Positions 54,581 through 64,000 of a stretch of DNA of 64,000 nt are shown one piece after another. Source of the DNA: Ancistrus triradiatus (taxonomy: Eukaryota > Chordata > Actinopteri > Siluriformes > Loricariidae); NCBI GenBank assembly GCA_025084515.1, contig JAJAGP010000201.1, positions 541,501 through 605,500 of the forward strand, read 5' to 3'. A program made the position numbers and the translations under genes. Under the pieces are notes generated by a model. It ran no database searches. It was not told the origin of the DNA and was given only the letters and a program-made list of their open reading frames with translations. Numbering within the stretch: the stretch's first letter is position 1; every line of letters starts with the position of its first letter.

Positions 54581-55795
54581 AAAGACTGAAAAGAAATTGC
54601 ACTCTGTGGATTATACAGAGGACAAACACTGATGATGACATATACATGCATGAGTCAATTGGGGCAGTACAGACAAAAGGGAAGAAATGGTTTGTCACAC
54701 TACAACTTCATCAGAGGCCACACCAGTGCCAGCTTGATTCAGGGGCCACATGTGATGTAATGAGCTACAGAGACAATACAGAAACCTAATACATTATTGC
54801 AACCCAGCAGTACCAGATTAAAGTTGTATTCAGGTGACCTGATGAGTTCAATGGGCATTTTTGAAACAGAGTGCACGATTAATGGCCAGACCCACCAACT
54901 GGCATTTGAGGTGGTCAAGACTAGTCAAAAGCCTTTGTTATCAGGCTCCACCTGTGAGCGCCTGGGACTCATTCAGTTCATGATTCCTGCCACAGTGTAT
55001 GCCGTGGAGCACACTTACTCCGGGGCACTAACGAGAGAACAGTTGATAAAAGAATTTGGAGATGTGTTCAACTCACTTGTGAAGTCAATGCCTGGGGTAG
55101 TGTGTTTTGAGTTGGACCTGACCGTTGCCCCTGTTCAATGTGCACCGCGCAATGTGCCTATCGCAATTGGAAAGCCGATGTCCCAAAGCATTTACTGGAC
55201 CAATATTTCAGGCTGATGGACACATCACAGATGTCACTGAGCCGACCGACTGGATCAGCAATATGGTCATTGTCAAGAAGCCGGGCAAGTTAAGAGTGTG
55301 TTCGGATCCAAAATTCCTGAACAAGGCTTTGAAACGCTCCCACTATATCATGCCTACTCTTGAGGATGTGATATACAAGTTGCCAAAGGCAAGAGTTTTC
55401 ACCTTAGTGGATGCAATGCATGCGTTCCTACAGTGTAGGCTGGATAATGAGAGCAGCCTAGTGACGACATTCTGGACCCCTTGGGGCAGGAAGCGCTGGC
55501 TCAAACTATCTTTTGGGGTTTATGTGGCCCCCGAGGTATATCAGCACAAACAACATGAGCTCTTGACTGGGCTGAAGAGTGTTGAGCCTATTGTGGATGA
55601 CATTTTAGTCATGGGCTGTGGAGACACGGATGAAAAGGCGGAGAGAGACCATGACATCAACTTGCGGGCACTGATGGAACGCTGCAGGGAGGTGAAACTC
55701 TGCCTAAGCCTGACAAAGCTGCAATTGAAGTTGTCAGAGGTCCGCTTTCATGGACACATTTTAACAGCCACTGAATTAAAAGCCTGACCCTGAGA
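54565..55795 (+). pseudogene. G3 protease and reverse transcriptase
   Basis: Protease active site QLDSGATCDVMSY at about 54735. RT begins near 55200 with DVTEPTDWISNMVIVKKPGK, then FTLVDAMHAFLQCRLD, KLSFGVYVAPEVYQ and the catalytic VEPIVDDILVMGCG (about 55585), where IVDD stands for YVDD. The frame ends at 55786 just before the L2 insertion. Confidence 0.88.
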
Positions 55796-55799
55796 AAGT

Positions 55800-57655
55800 C
55801 AAGTCAAGTCAAGTCAGATTTATTTATATTAACGCTTTTTTACAATGGAGCATTGTCTCAAAGCAAACTTTACAAGTTTAGATATCTCCTAATAACTACG
55901 TCCAATCCCAAATTGAGCAAGGCCCAGGGCGACAGTGGCAAAGGAAAAATTCCCTAGTTTTCTAGGAAGAAAAAACCTTGGGGGGACCAGACTCAAAAAG
56001 GGGACCCAACCTCCTTGGGCGGCGTGTAGATGATAAATCTAAGAGCGAACTAAAAGTCATGGAGTCAAAGTTCGAATAGAATGTGGAAGTATGCACATCG
56101 ACATTAAGTGGCCCAGGTATGATGATAAAATCTAAGAGCGAAACTACAGTCATGGAGTCATGGTCGAATAAAATGTGAAAAATTATTGCACATCGACATT
56201 AAGTGGCCCGGGTTATGATGGGGGCTGGAGCTGATGACGGAAGCAGCTTGAGTGGAGCTCCATCAGATGAAACATCATGTGTGGAGCCGGAAACTGCCGG
56301 AACCAGCTCGGAGAGAAAACAGAGAAAAATGTAATTAGTTATTGATTAAGAGCACAGTGTGTTTATTAACAATCACTGATGCCATGTCAATCACTGATGT
56401 CAAGTGTAGCATGAGACCCTGGCAGGCATTTAGCTATAGCAGCATAGCTAGAAAGCTAGAAAGAGGAGAACTGGTAGGGAAAAACAAGCCCAAGAGGGAT
56501 CACATGAGACATTTTGGCAACCCCACGAGCGGCAGGGAAGACAGCAACCCAATGTCCTCTGATCACCATAAGACTCTTTGACTAGGAACCCCCAGCTCTG
56601 CCCTTTATTCTAAAGGCAAGGATTGCATGAGTCAAGATCAAGAGGAACGAAGCCCAGTTCAGCCAGGACTGCATACTCGACACTCCCGGCTAGCAGACAA
56701 GGCAGTCAAAGCCAGACATGACTCCAGACTCCGGCCCCAGCGACCCAAGCCATGGCATCCTGGTCTAAATCTAGTCAAAAAGCCTGCGTAAATAAGTATG
56801 TCTTTAGCCTAGACTTAAAACTTTGGAGAGTGTGTCTGAATCTTGAACGACAGTGGGAAAAGTTTATTCCATAGTGGGGGGGCCATCTTTTGAGAAAGCC
56901 TTTCCCCCTGCTGTGGACTTTTTTAATTCTAGGAACTAAAAGAAAGTCCTGCAACCCTGCGAACGAAGTAGACGAGTTGGATTGTAAAACTCTAAGAGTT
57001 CACTCAGATAATGTGGGGCCAGGCCATGTAGAGCTTTATAAGTTATAAGAAGTATTTTGTAATCAATGCGGAATTTGACTGGTAACCAGTGCAGTGATGA
57101 TAGAACAGGAGTGATATGATCAAATTTTCTAGTTCGAGTTAGCACTCGGGCAGCTGCGTTTTGAACTAACTGAAGTTTATTTATAGATTTACTAGAGCAT
57201 CCAGTAAGTAACATTACATTACAGTAATCCAACCTTGAGGTTATAAACGCATGAACAAGTTTTTCTGCATCATTAAAAGAGAGGATATTTCTAAGTTTAG
57301 CGATATTACGTAATTGAAAGAAAGCAATTCGAGTGATGCTGCTAATGTGCGCATCAAAGGAGAGATCTGAATCAAATGTGACCCCTAAGTTTTTTACAGA
57401 CAGACTGAGCAATACTGAACAGCCATCTAGATTTAGGATATATGTAGCTAACCTGTCTCTCACTAGCCTTGGGTCCCACTAATAGCACCTCAGTTTTATC
57501 TGAGTTAAGTAAGAGAAAATTAAATAACATCCAATCTTTTATTTCCTTTACACTGTCCTCAATTTTGTTGATTGTAAGGCTGTCATTAGTTTTGGCTGAT
57601 ATGTACAGCTGTGTATAATCTGCATAGCATTGGAAAAAATAAAATGCCATGTTAA
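55800..57655 (-). mobile_element. L2 LINE, 5'-truncated, inserted in G3
   Basis: Minus orientation. The TTGAC tail is at 55800-55818 on the plus strand as GTCAAGTCAAG. Target duplication AGAAAGT at 55793-55799 and 57656-57662. It codes for the end of the RT with CYADYTQLYI (YADD to YADY), LLNSDKTEVLLVGPKASERQ and RTRKFDHITPVLSSLHWLPV, then the 3' untranslated region. Confidence 0.93.
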
Positions 57656-59180
57656 AGAAAGTGAAAGGACATGTCTAACCCAGCGGATGCGAAAAGTGTG
57701 GCACAGCGCCTTATAGGTTTTGCCAACTATCTAAGTGGAAGTTCATGCCCACATCTGTCTGCCCGATTATTGGATAAAGACACCCCATGGCACCGGCTCC
57801 CCAAGCATGATGCGGCGTGTCTGAACTGAAATCCTTAGCTTCATCCACACCAGTGTGTTGCGCTTTTATGATGTTACTAGGCCTGTCCCACGGTGCAGAG
57901 CGACTTCAGCCAGAGCGGATTGGGGTGCTGCCTTATGCAGGACGACAGCCTGTTTCTTTTGCATCAAGAGCACTCACCCTTACAGAGAGAAATTACGCTC
58001 AAATTGAAAAGGAGTGTCTTAGTATCGTATTCACATGCCAGAGGTTTCACCATTATCTGTATGGGCGTGACCTCATCAAAGTTGAGACTGATCACAAGCC
58101 TTTGATTTCTATATTCAGCAAGCCCCTACTAAGCGCACCTAAGAGGCTCCAGAGCATGCTTTTGACATTGCAAAACTACAACTTGACGATTTTATACAAG
58201 CCCGGGCCTGAGATGTTTATTAGTGACACACTCAGCAGAGCTACGACAAACTGTTCAGGCCGTGGTACTGTGTATGAACGACATGACATCTGTTCATTAC
58301 AGCGAGCACAGGAAGATATGCAATACATCAACCAGGCGGAGTACTTAAATGTGAGCTGGCCAAATGTTAGAGATATCATGCCACTCTGCATACGTGAATA
58401 CTGGTCTTTCCGTGATGAGATCAGTGTGCAGAATGGTATTCTTTTTTGAGATCAAAAAGTCATTATACCCAAGACAATGCATCCAGAGATGTTTGTCTGC
58501 ATACACTGAAGCCATACTGGTGGAGACGCCTGCTATAGACAAGCTAAAGAGACCCTCTACTGGCCCAACATGCAAGCAGAGGTAAAAGACTTTGTTAGGG
58601 CATGCTCAACCTGCAATGAATATGCTCACAAACAGCAGAAAGAGTCCATGCTTTCACACGAACTGCCAACAAGACCATGGCAAATTGTCAGCATGAACTT
58701 GTTTGCACACCGTTACGGAGTTACGATGTTACGGAGAGGTTGCGTCGCTGCCAGCAGATCGCAAAGCACTTTTATGACCGGACAGCAAGAGGTCTACCAG
58801 AGCTGGAGATTGGTGAGACTATCAGAATGAAGCCCATGCATGGTGATACTTCCAGTCACTGGAGACTTGGAACCTGAATTCGCCAAGTTGCACCACGTTC
58901 GTATCTGGTGGATGTTGATGGTACTCTATATCGGCGCAGTAGAGTGGATCTGAGGGTGGCAGAGCCTTCCGCTTCAGTGGTCATGGATGGTAATGATCCC
59001 ATACATGCACTTGCGTCTGATGTCAGTGTCTCTGTTCCCCAAACACCTGAGGTTGTATCAAGCCCAGTAAGACCCTCCTCCGTGGCTCAGCAAGATCTGG
59101 AACAGCAGCTATCTCCCCTTTCAGGCACTTACACCAAAGCGGGGAGGCTGTCAAAGCCGTCTGAGAGACATAATCTGTGA
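57656..59180 (+). pseudogene. G3 RNase H and integrase remnant
   Basis: RNase H: PYAGRQPVSFASRALTLTER, NYAQIEKECLSIVFTCQRFH, VETDHKPLISIF (57930-58120). The integrase zinc finger is at 58460-58620 (ACSTCNEYAHKQQKESMLSH). The text then jumps at about 58705 from PWQIVSMNLFAH to RYG and the C-terminal domain (RRCQQIAKHFYDRTARGLPE, 58740), so the DDE core is deleted. Confidence 0.88.
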
Positions 59181-59460
59181 ACTGTACTGCAAAATTTAAG
59201 GGTTACTGGACATTGGGACTCATACAGTTAACACTTTATTTGTAAAAAAAACAAAAAAAAAAAACAAAGGAAAGTGTATTTATGTATTATTGTTATGGCT
59301 CTGGACACTTTATTGGACCGCCATGTTTACTGTGTCTTTATAGGTTTACGGGGTTAAGTTTAATTAACACTTTAAGAGTGGTTATCACGTCACTACTTTC
59401 TGAAGTAAGTTCAGGTACTTCTTTGTGTATTGTGGTTTCCTTGACTTTTGTAAAGGAGGA

Positions 59461-59610
59461 TGTTACGGGGTCTAGGTTATCTGTATACTTTTAATATGAT
59501 ATACACCGACCCCGGAAGTTGGGGCACTGCACTGGCATTCAGACGTTACAGTTACAATGCACCATTCCTGCTTGTGGGTCTTTCTTTAGCTAATATAATA
59601 TACAGCAACA
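59461..59610 (+). repeat. G3 3' LTR
   Basis: 150 bp, preceded by AAAGGAGGA and followed by GGGGC target duplication. Confidence 0.93.
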
Positions 59611-60260
59611 GGGGCATCATTATTCACTGAAGTGTTGCTTGAGTATGTCAATGAGCATACTTTGTTTCTCACTGGGGTTCAGATGTGGATTGCTGTGAAG
59701 GAAGATTTTGATTACTTCCCTAGCCTTTCCTGATAGCCTTAACAATGTCCCCTGAGCTTGGTCTTCTAATGGTATGCCCCTCTTTCTCAGGAAAGTGTTA
59801 ACCTGCTCTTCTCATTCATGAACAGGTAGTTTATCAGACCCATCTCCCTGAAAACTGGGAGTTTCTTTTACGTCAGAATGCATGACTAGTTTCACCCCGG
59901 TCAGATTAAGTGAACATGCTCAACTGAGGGCTGTCCTAAACTCGTGTGTTGAACATGTGTAACCCTGACTCCCATGTCTCGTTCCCTTTCTGTAACTGGG
60001 CTGTGATAGACTGACCTATTTGCTGAGCTAGCTGTGTAATAAGATTGCTTACTCAGAGGTCACATCTAGATAATGAGGCGAATTATCAGCAGGCATACGA
60101 GTGGAACAGTGTACAGGAGACTGAAGTACCCTTATAATGTCTTTCTCCTCTAAGACTAAATTCAACATCAGGCACATCACTTTCTGTTTCCAGTACAGAA
60201 GTACATGACATATTTGTACCAATTCAATGAAGGACCTGAAACTAACTAAATAAACCATTG
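59611..60260 (-). pseudogene. G5 gag, 5' part
   Basis: Minus strand near 59860-59630 reads DGSDKLPVHEWEEQVNTFLR, KRGIPLEDQAQGTLLRLSGK and KQSMLIDILKQHFSE, a capsid-like gag domain that continues across G3 into LANFYNTL at 53545. Stops and frameshifts occur upstream (60050-60260). Confidence 0.72.
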
Positions 60261-61480
60261 TCTAAATAAAATACAATTTTAAATCAGGCTCTTTTTTTCT
60301 TGTGCAGCAGGGTAGGACACGTTTTTCTTCTTTAAATAGTCTGTGAGAGAGTGTGAAGAAATAACGAAAAAAAAGTTCTCAAAACAGTCCTTGAAATGAC
60401 AAACAATGTATGCAGCACCATGGCATCAAACTGGCATTGATCCTTCTGAAGGATCCGGGTCAAGGCACCATTGTAAGGGGTCCTCTCTGCGTATTCAGCA
60501 CCGGAGGACTTGACTATGCTTACTCTGCGGTGTGTTGAAGAAGGACTCGGAAGCTCTGGGTACTGGTACCAGACACTAGATTCATTTATGGAGGGCACTG
60601 CACAAATTAAGTAAATGTGGTGGAAAAATCGCACTTGGTCTTGGAACCTGTCAGCACTCAGTCTCTTTCTTCAGCCATGCTCCAGCCGGACTGAAGAGAA
60701 AGTATTGCTGTGCATACTTTACTATATAAAAACTGTTTTGTCCTCTGACAGTTATCTTCTGTATTCTTTATCCAGGTCTTAATCAAGAAATAATTGCGAA
60801 GTATGTGGTCCAATGTCTTCAGAAATCAATCACCAGCATCACTACTAACATCAGGTGAGGCCATTATTAGATTAAAAATACTAAACGTATAAAAGAAAAC
60901 TTCCATTCTGGGACCAGGCATGCATGATACGTATAACTTTATTTATAGATAAAGAATAAAAAGCTACCTTTTCAATGTTGCAACTGTCACAGCATGAACT
61001 GTGGAACACACAGAATCCACTCACATCATTTCATAGACTAATCATAAACCTACACAGAAGTACAACTTATTCAATAGTTTGTGCACCAATGGTAAAATGA
61101 AAAGTAGTTAGCATAATCTCTTTGGAGAATAGACCTAAATATAGACCTAAATAGACCTAAATAGACCTAAATATGACATATTTCAGTGTTCTTTACCAAA
61201 GCATACTTGCTTTGTGACTCTCCTAGATTCTTCCTCTGTTTGGTAAGGTAAGCTGTTGTTTAAGTAGACTATTTGCTTAGATCTGCTAGTGTCAGTGCTG
61301 TAGGTAACTGCTTATTAGTATCTTCAGGTGTATATTGTAAACCAGGAATCCTCATCCTGCTACTGTTCCTGTGAGCTGTTCTAGACTCAGAATCTCAAAC
61401 CAGCTTTGGTTAAGTATCACTTATTTCTTGGTTTCTCTAACTTTCTGAGTTGTTTCCTATACATTTGATTAATTTACCTT
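60261..61480. other. Unassigned region with one possible plus-strand exon
   Basis: A minus-strand frame of 100 codons at 60332-60634 has no recognised domain. At 60776-60854 a TTTATCCAG acceptor, an open LNQEIIAKYVVQCLQKSITS followed by ITTNIR, and a GTGAGG donor look like a short coding exon. A TATA-like CTATATAAAA lies 50 bp upstream. GACCTAAATA is repeated four times near 61135-61165. Nothing else is recognised. Confidence 0.35.
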
Positions 61481-61699
61481 GCTAACATGTGTAACTGGCC
61501 AATCTCTGTTCATATATCCAATAGACCACGAAAGCAGCGTAAACTACACAAGTGTTGCAGCACCAGCAATCTATCTACCCTCCACGTTAACCACAACTGG
61601 GTACAGATGGAGGGGCTTCTGGAACTTGCCCGTCCGCTGTCCAAAAGCCTGACTTCATCTCAGCTTTGCGTTACTTCACTCCCTCCATTTCCTGGCACT

Positions 61700-64000
61700 A
61701 ACTGAGACTTGGATTACTCCTGAGAAATCAGATACTCCAGCAGCTCTGTCTTCTGCCTTCTCCTTCTCCCACTCACCACGGAGTCTGGAAGAGGTGGTGG
61801 CACAGGTTTGCTGTTATCCAAAATGTGGATTTTTTTCATCACTAGCACTTTCTCACCTTGGAATTTCATCTGTCGAATTCCATGCCGTCACTGTTACACT
61901 CCCCGTTAACCTGCATATCATTGTTGTCTACCGACCAACTGGCCCTCTAGGCGAGTTTATCGAAGAACTGGATGGTCTTCTGAGTTTCTTCCCTTCAGAC
62001 GAGTCTCCCCTGATCCTGCTTGGTGACTTCAATCTCCCATCTGACAAGCTCCAGTCTTCCAGTCTCCTTCCTCTCCTGTCATCCTTCAACCTGTCCTTTA
62101 ACAACAGTCCTCCAACACACAAGGGAGGCAACGTTCTCGACCTTGTGTTCTGTCGACCCTCCCCAGAAAGAGAGATCAGTTTAACTCCACTCCACCTCTC
62201 AGACCACCACTTTGTTTCCTTCTCTCTTGTTGTCCCTCTGCTTCGTGTAGCCAACCCTTTATATACTTACTCAACAACTCGTCACAACCTCCACTCCATC
62301 TGCCCTACCTCGCTATCTTCTAGTGTTTTATCTACTTTACCACACCTGGATTCTTTTTCTGCTCTTCCACTGGAATCCGCCACCAGCACATTTCTCTCTT
62401 CTCTCTCTTCACCTATTGATCTGTTATGCCCTCTCTCCTCCAGACCAAGACAATCTTCTCGTCCAGCCCCCTGGCTGTCAGATGTGCTGCGTGGGTTACG
62501 AAGAGAGCTTAGATCTGCTGAGTGAAAATGGAAGAAGTCCAAGCTTGATGCAGATCTTCAACACTATCGTACGCTCCTTTCCACATTCTCATCAGATGTG
62601 ACTGCCACCAAGACAGTCTTCTACAGAAGAAAGCTGGAAGAATCTGCTTCAGATCCACGCAAACTCCATGCAGTCTTCTCATCACTCCTCAACCCACCTC
62701 CTCCTGCTCAGTCATCCTCCTTAACTGCTGAAGACTTTGCCACTTTCTTTGAAGAAAAGATAAACAAGATCTGCTAGTCATTTGCACCTACCACTACCCC
62801 CAGTGCAAATGTGCAGCCATGAAACACCCTGACCAGCTTTTCTCCTCTCTCCACTGATGATGTACTTCAACTTCTCTTATCCAGGAACCCTACCACATGT
62901 CAACTAGACCCCATCCCATCACCAGTGCTACAAAAGTTTGCTCAAGACATTCTTCCCTTCATTTCCTTCATCATCAACAACTCCCTGACATCTGGTCATG
63001 TTCCTTCTGCCTTCAAGAGTCTTCACCCAGCACTTGAGTGAATAAAACTGCATATCCTCCAGTTAAAAAAAGAAAAAAAATATCGCTACACCAGATATTA
63101 GCAGGTTGTAGTTGATTGTGTACTTGAGCTATTGTTTACTTGTACTAATATGAGGTTTTATCTCCTAGGAAGATTACAAAGCACTTTTGTAAGTCGCTCT
63201 GGGTAAGGGCGTCTGCTAAATGCTGTAAATTTAAATGTAAGAGTGCCAGAGTCATTCCTATCTTGAAGAAACCTACACTCGATGTCTCAGACATCAACAA
63301 CTACAGACCAGTATCACTTCTTTCTTTCCTCTCAAAAATACTTGAGTGGGGTGTGTATAACCAGTTGTCAACCTTTCTAACACAGAATGACCTTCAGGAT
63401 CACAAGCAGTCTGGCTTCAAAGCAGCTCACTCCACAAAAACTGCACTGGTGGCTGTTTCTGAGAAACTTCATGCTGCTAGAGCATCAGACTTTCATCGGT
63501 TCTGATCCTTCTTGACCTTTCGGCTGCATTTGACACAGTTGACCATAAGATTCTCCTTTCTGTCCTCTCCGGTCTTGGAATCACAGGCTCTGCTTGGCAG
63601 TGGCTTTCATCTTATCTGGGGGGACGATCATATCAGGTATCATGGAGAGGCTCTATATCTGCACCACGTGCTCTTACAACTTGAGTTCCACAAGGCTCAG
63701 TTCTGGGACCTCTTCTTTTCTCTCTCTACACTCGTTCTCTTGGTGAAGTCATAACCTCTCATGGCTTTCCTATCACTGTTATGCTGATGATACTCAGCTC
63801 ATTTTCTCTTTTGATCCATCAGATGTGCAGGTCTCAACACGTATCTCAGCATGTCTGGAGAGCATCTCATCGTGGATGTCAGCTCATCATTTGAAGCTAA
63901 ACCACAGCAAAACAGAGCTGCTTTTCATTCCTGCAGAAAGGTCCCCTTATCAGGATCTTGCCATCTCCCAGGTGAACTCCTCCATCACACCTTCTGAGAA
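61700..64000 (+). pseudogene. LINE ORF2: endonuclease and reverse transcriptase
   Basis: Endonuclease is one open frame, 61794-62525: VNLHIIVVYRPTGPLGEFIE, SPLILLGDFNLPSD (62005) and HLSDHHFVSFSLVV (62190). RT: DVSDINNYRPVSLLSFLSKI (63281), DHKQSGFKAAHSTKTALV (63400), a frameshift near 63500, LLDLSAAFDTVDHKILLSVL-like text in the next frame, and a YADDTQLIFSF-like motif near 63775-63810. Frameshifts at about 62530, 63500, 63690 and 63770. Confidence 0.83.
63021..63238 (+). mobile_element. LINE/SINE 3'-end fragment with 6-bp target duplication
   Basis: Ends TTGTAAGTCGCTCTGGGTAA then GGGCGTCTGCTAAATGCTG, the tail of the SINEs at 30885 and 44701, but has no tRNA head. Target duplication AAGAGT at 63015-63020 and 63239-63244. 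Probably a 5'-truncated LINE copy. Confidence 0.82.

Larger units (their letters stand above)
53554..59610 (+). mobile_element. Ty3/Gypsy retrotransposon G3 with two LTRs, integrase core deleted, split by an L2
   Basis: LTRs at 53554-53701 (148 bp) and 59461-59610 (150 bp), both TGTTACGGGG...CAGCAACA. Target duplication GGGGC at 53549-53553 and 59611-59615. Purine tract AAAGGAGGA ends at 59460. Gag, protease, RT, RNase H and integrase ends are present. An L2 fragment (55800-57655) interrupts between RT and RNase H. Confidence 0.95.
46870..60260 (-). mobile_element. Ty3/Gypsy retrotransposon G5, degenerate, split by two later insertions
   Basis: Its parts in coding order: gag (60260-59611), end of gag to protease (53553-52882), then protease-RT-integrase (49090-46870). 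G3 sits in gag with GGGGC duplicated at 53549-53553 and 59611-59615. The array-filled LTR-like unit sits in pol at about 49147-52881. No LTRs of G5 itself were recognised. Confidence 0.82.
61481..64000 (+). mobile_element. L2/CR1-type LINE, second lineage, runs off the window
   Basis: Distinct from the L2 copies above. It carries endonuclease and RT domains with breaks and is interrupted by a short 3'-end fragment at 63021-63238. The RT continues past 64000. Confidence 0.85.

Overview
This window looks like vertebrate, most likely teleost fish, DNA. The evidence is the mix of repeats: Tc1 transposons, L2- and Rex1-type LINEs, a Penelope-like element with a GIY-YIG domain, tRNA-derived SINEs with an L2-type tail, several Ty3/Gypsy elements, and an IFI44-like GTPase family. 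A siluriform host is possible but not shown. Everything is read by eye; no alignment or database search was run.

The only host gene that can be supported is an interferon-induced protein 44-like GTPase on the minus strand (exons between 1476 and 3066). A damaged second copy lies at 17557-18008. Almost everything else is mobile DNA or tandem repeat.

Layout: 421-1400, degenerate CCCTAA-like repeats. 1476-3066, IFI44-like exons. 3080-8281, Tc1 remnants, one split by a 3.9-kb Penelope-like element (13-bp target duplication). 9495-13265, LTR fragments, a gag remnant and minisatellite arrays, one array palindromic. 13456-19545, L2 LINE pieces, a Tc1 end, and an inverted composite element with 5-bp target duplications. 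20281-24250, Gypsy element G1 with both LTRs. 25221-30318, three members of a TGTTA...TAACA element family and an AT-rich satellite of about 80 bp. 29268-31433, a Tc1 copy carrying one of those elements and a SINE. 32177-41675, Gypsy element G2, split by an L2 LINE. 42484-45760, a Rex1/CR1-like LINE with a SINE in it. 46142-46749, a MITE. 46870-60260, a minus-strand Gypsy element (G5) split by two later insertions: a 3.7-kb LTR-like unit filled with about 107 copies of a 30-bp minisatellite, and Gypsy element G3, itself split by an L2 copy. 61481 to the end, another L2/CR1-type LINE.

Insertion order can be read from target duplications in many places, so the window is a layered record of transposition. 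Three things deserve attention. First, a 30-bp minisatellite shared by two loci 38 kb apart, each next to retroelement gag or pol remnants and (at the first locus) a polyadenylation-like LTR end. Second, the TGTTA...TAACA family with 5-bp duplications, some copies holding a tRNA-like module, one copy in inverted-pair form. Third, the repeated loss of integrase sequence in three different Gypsy elements.
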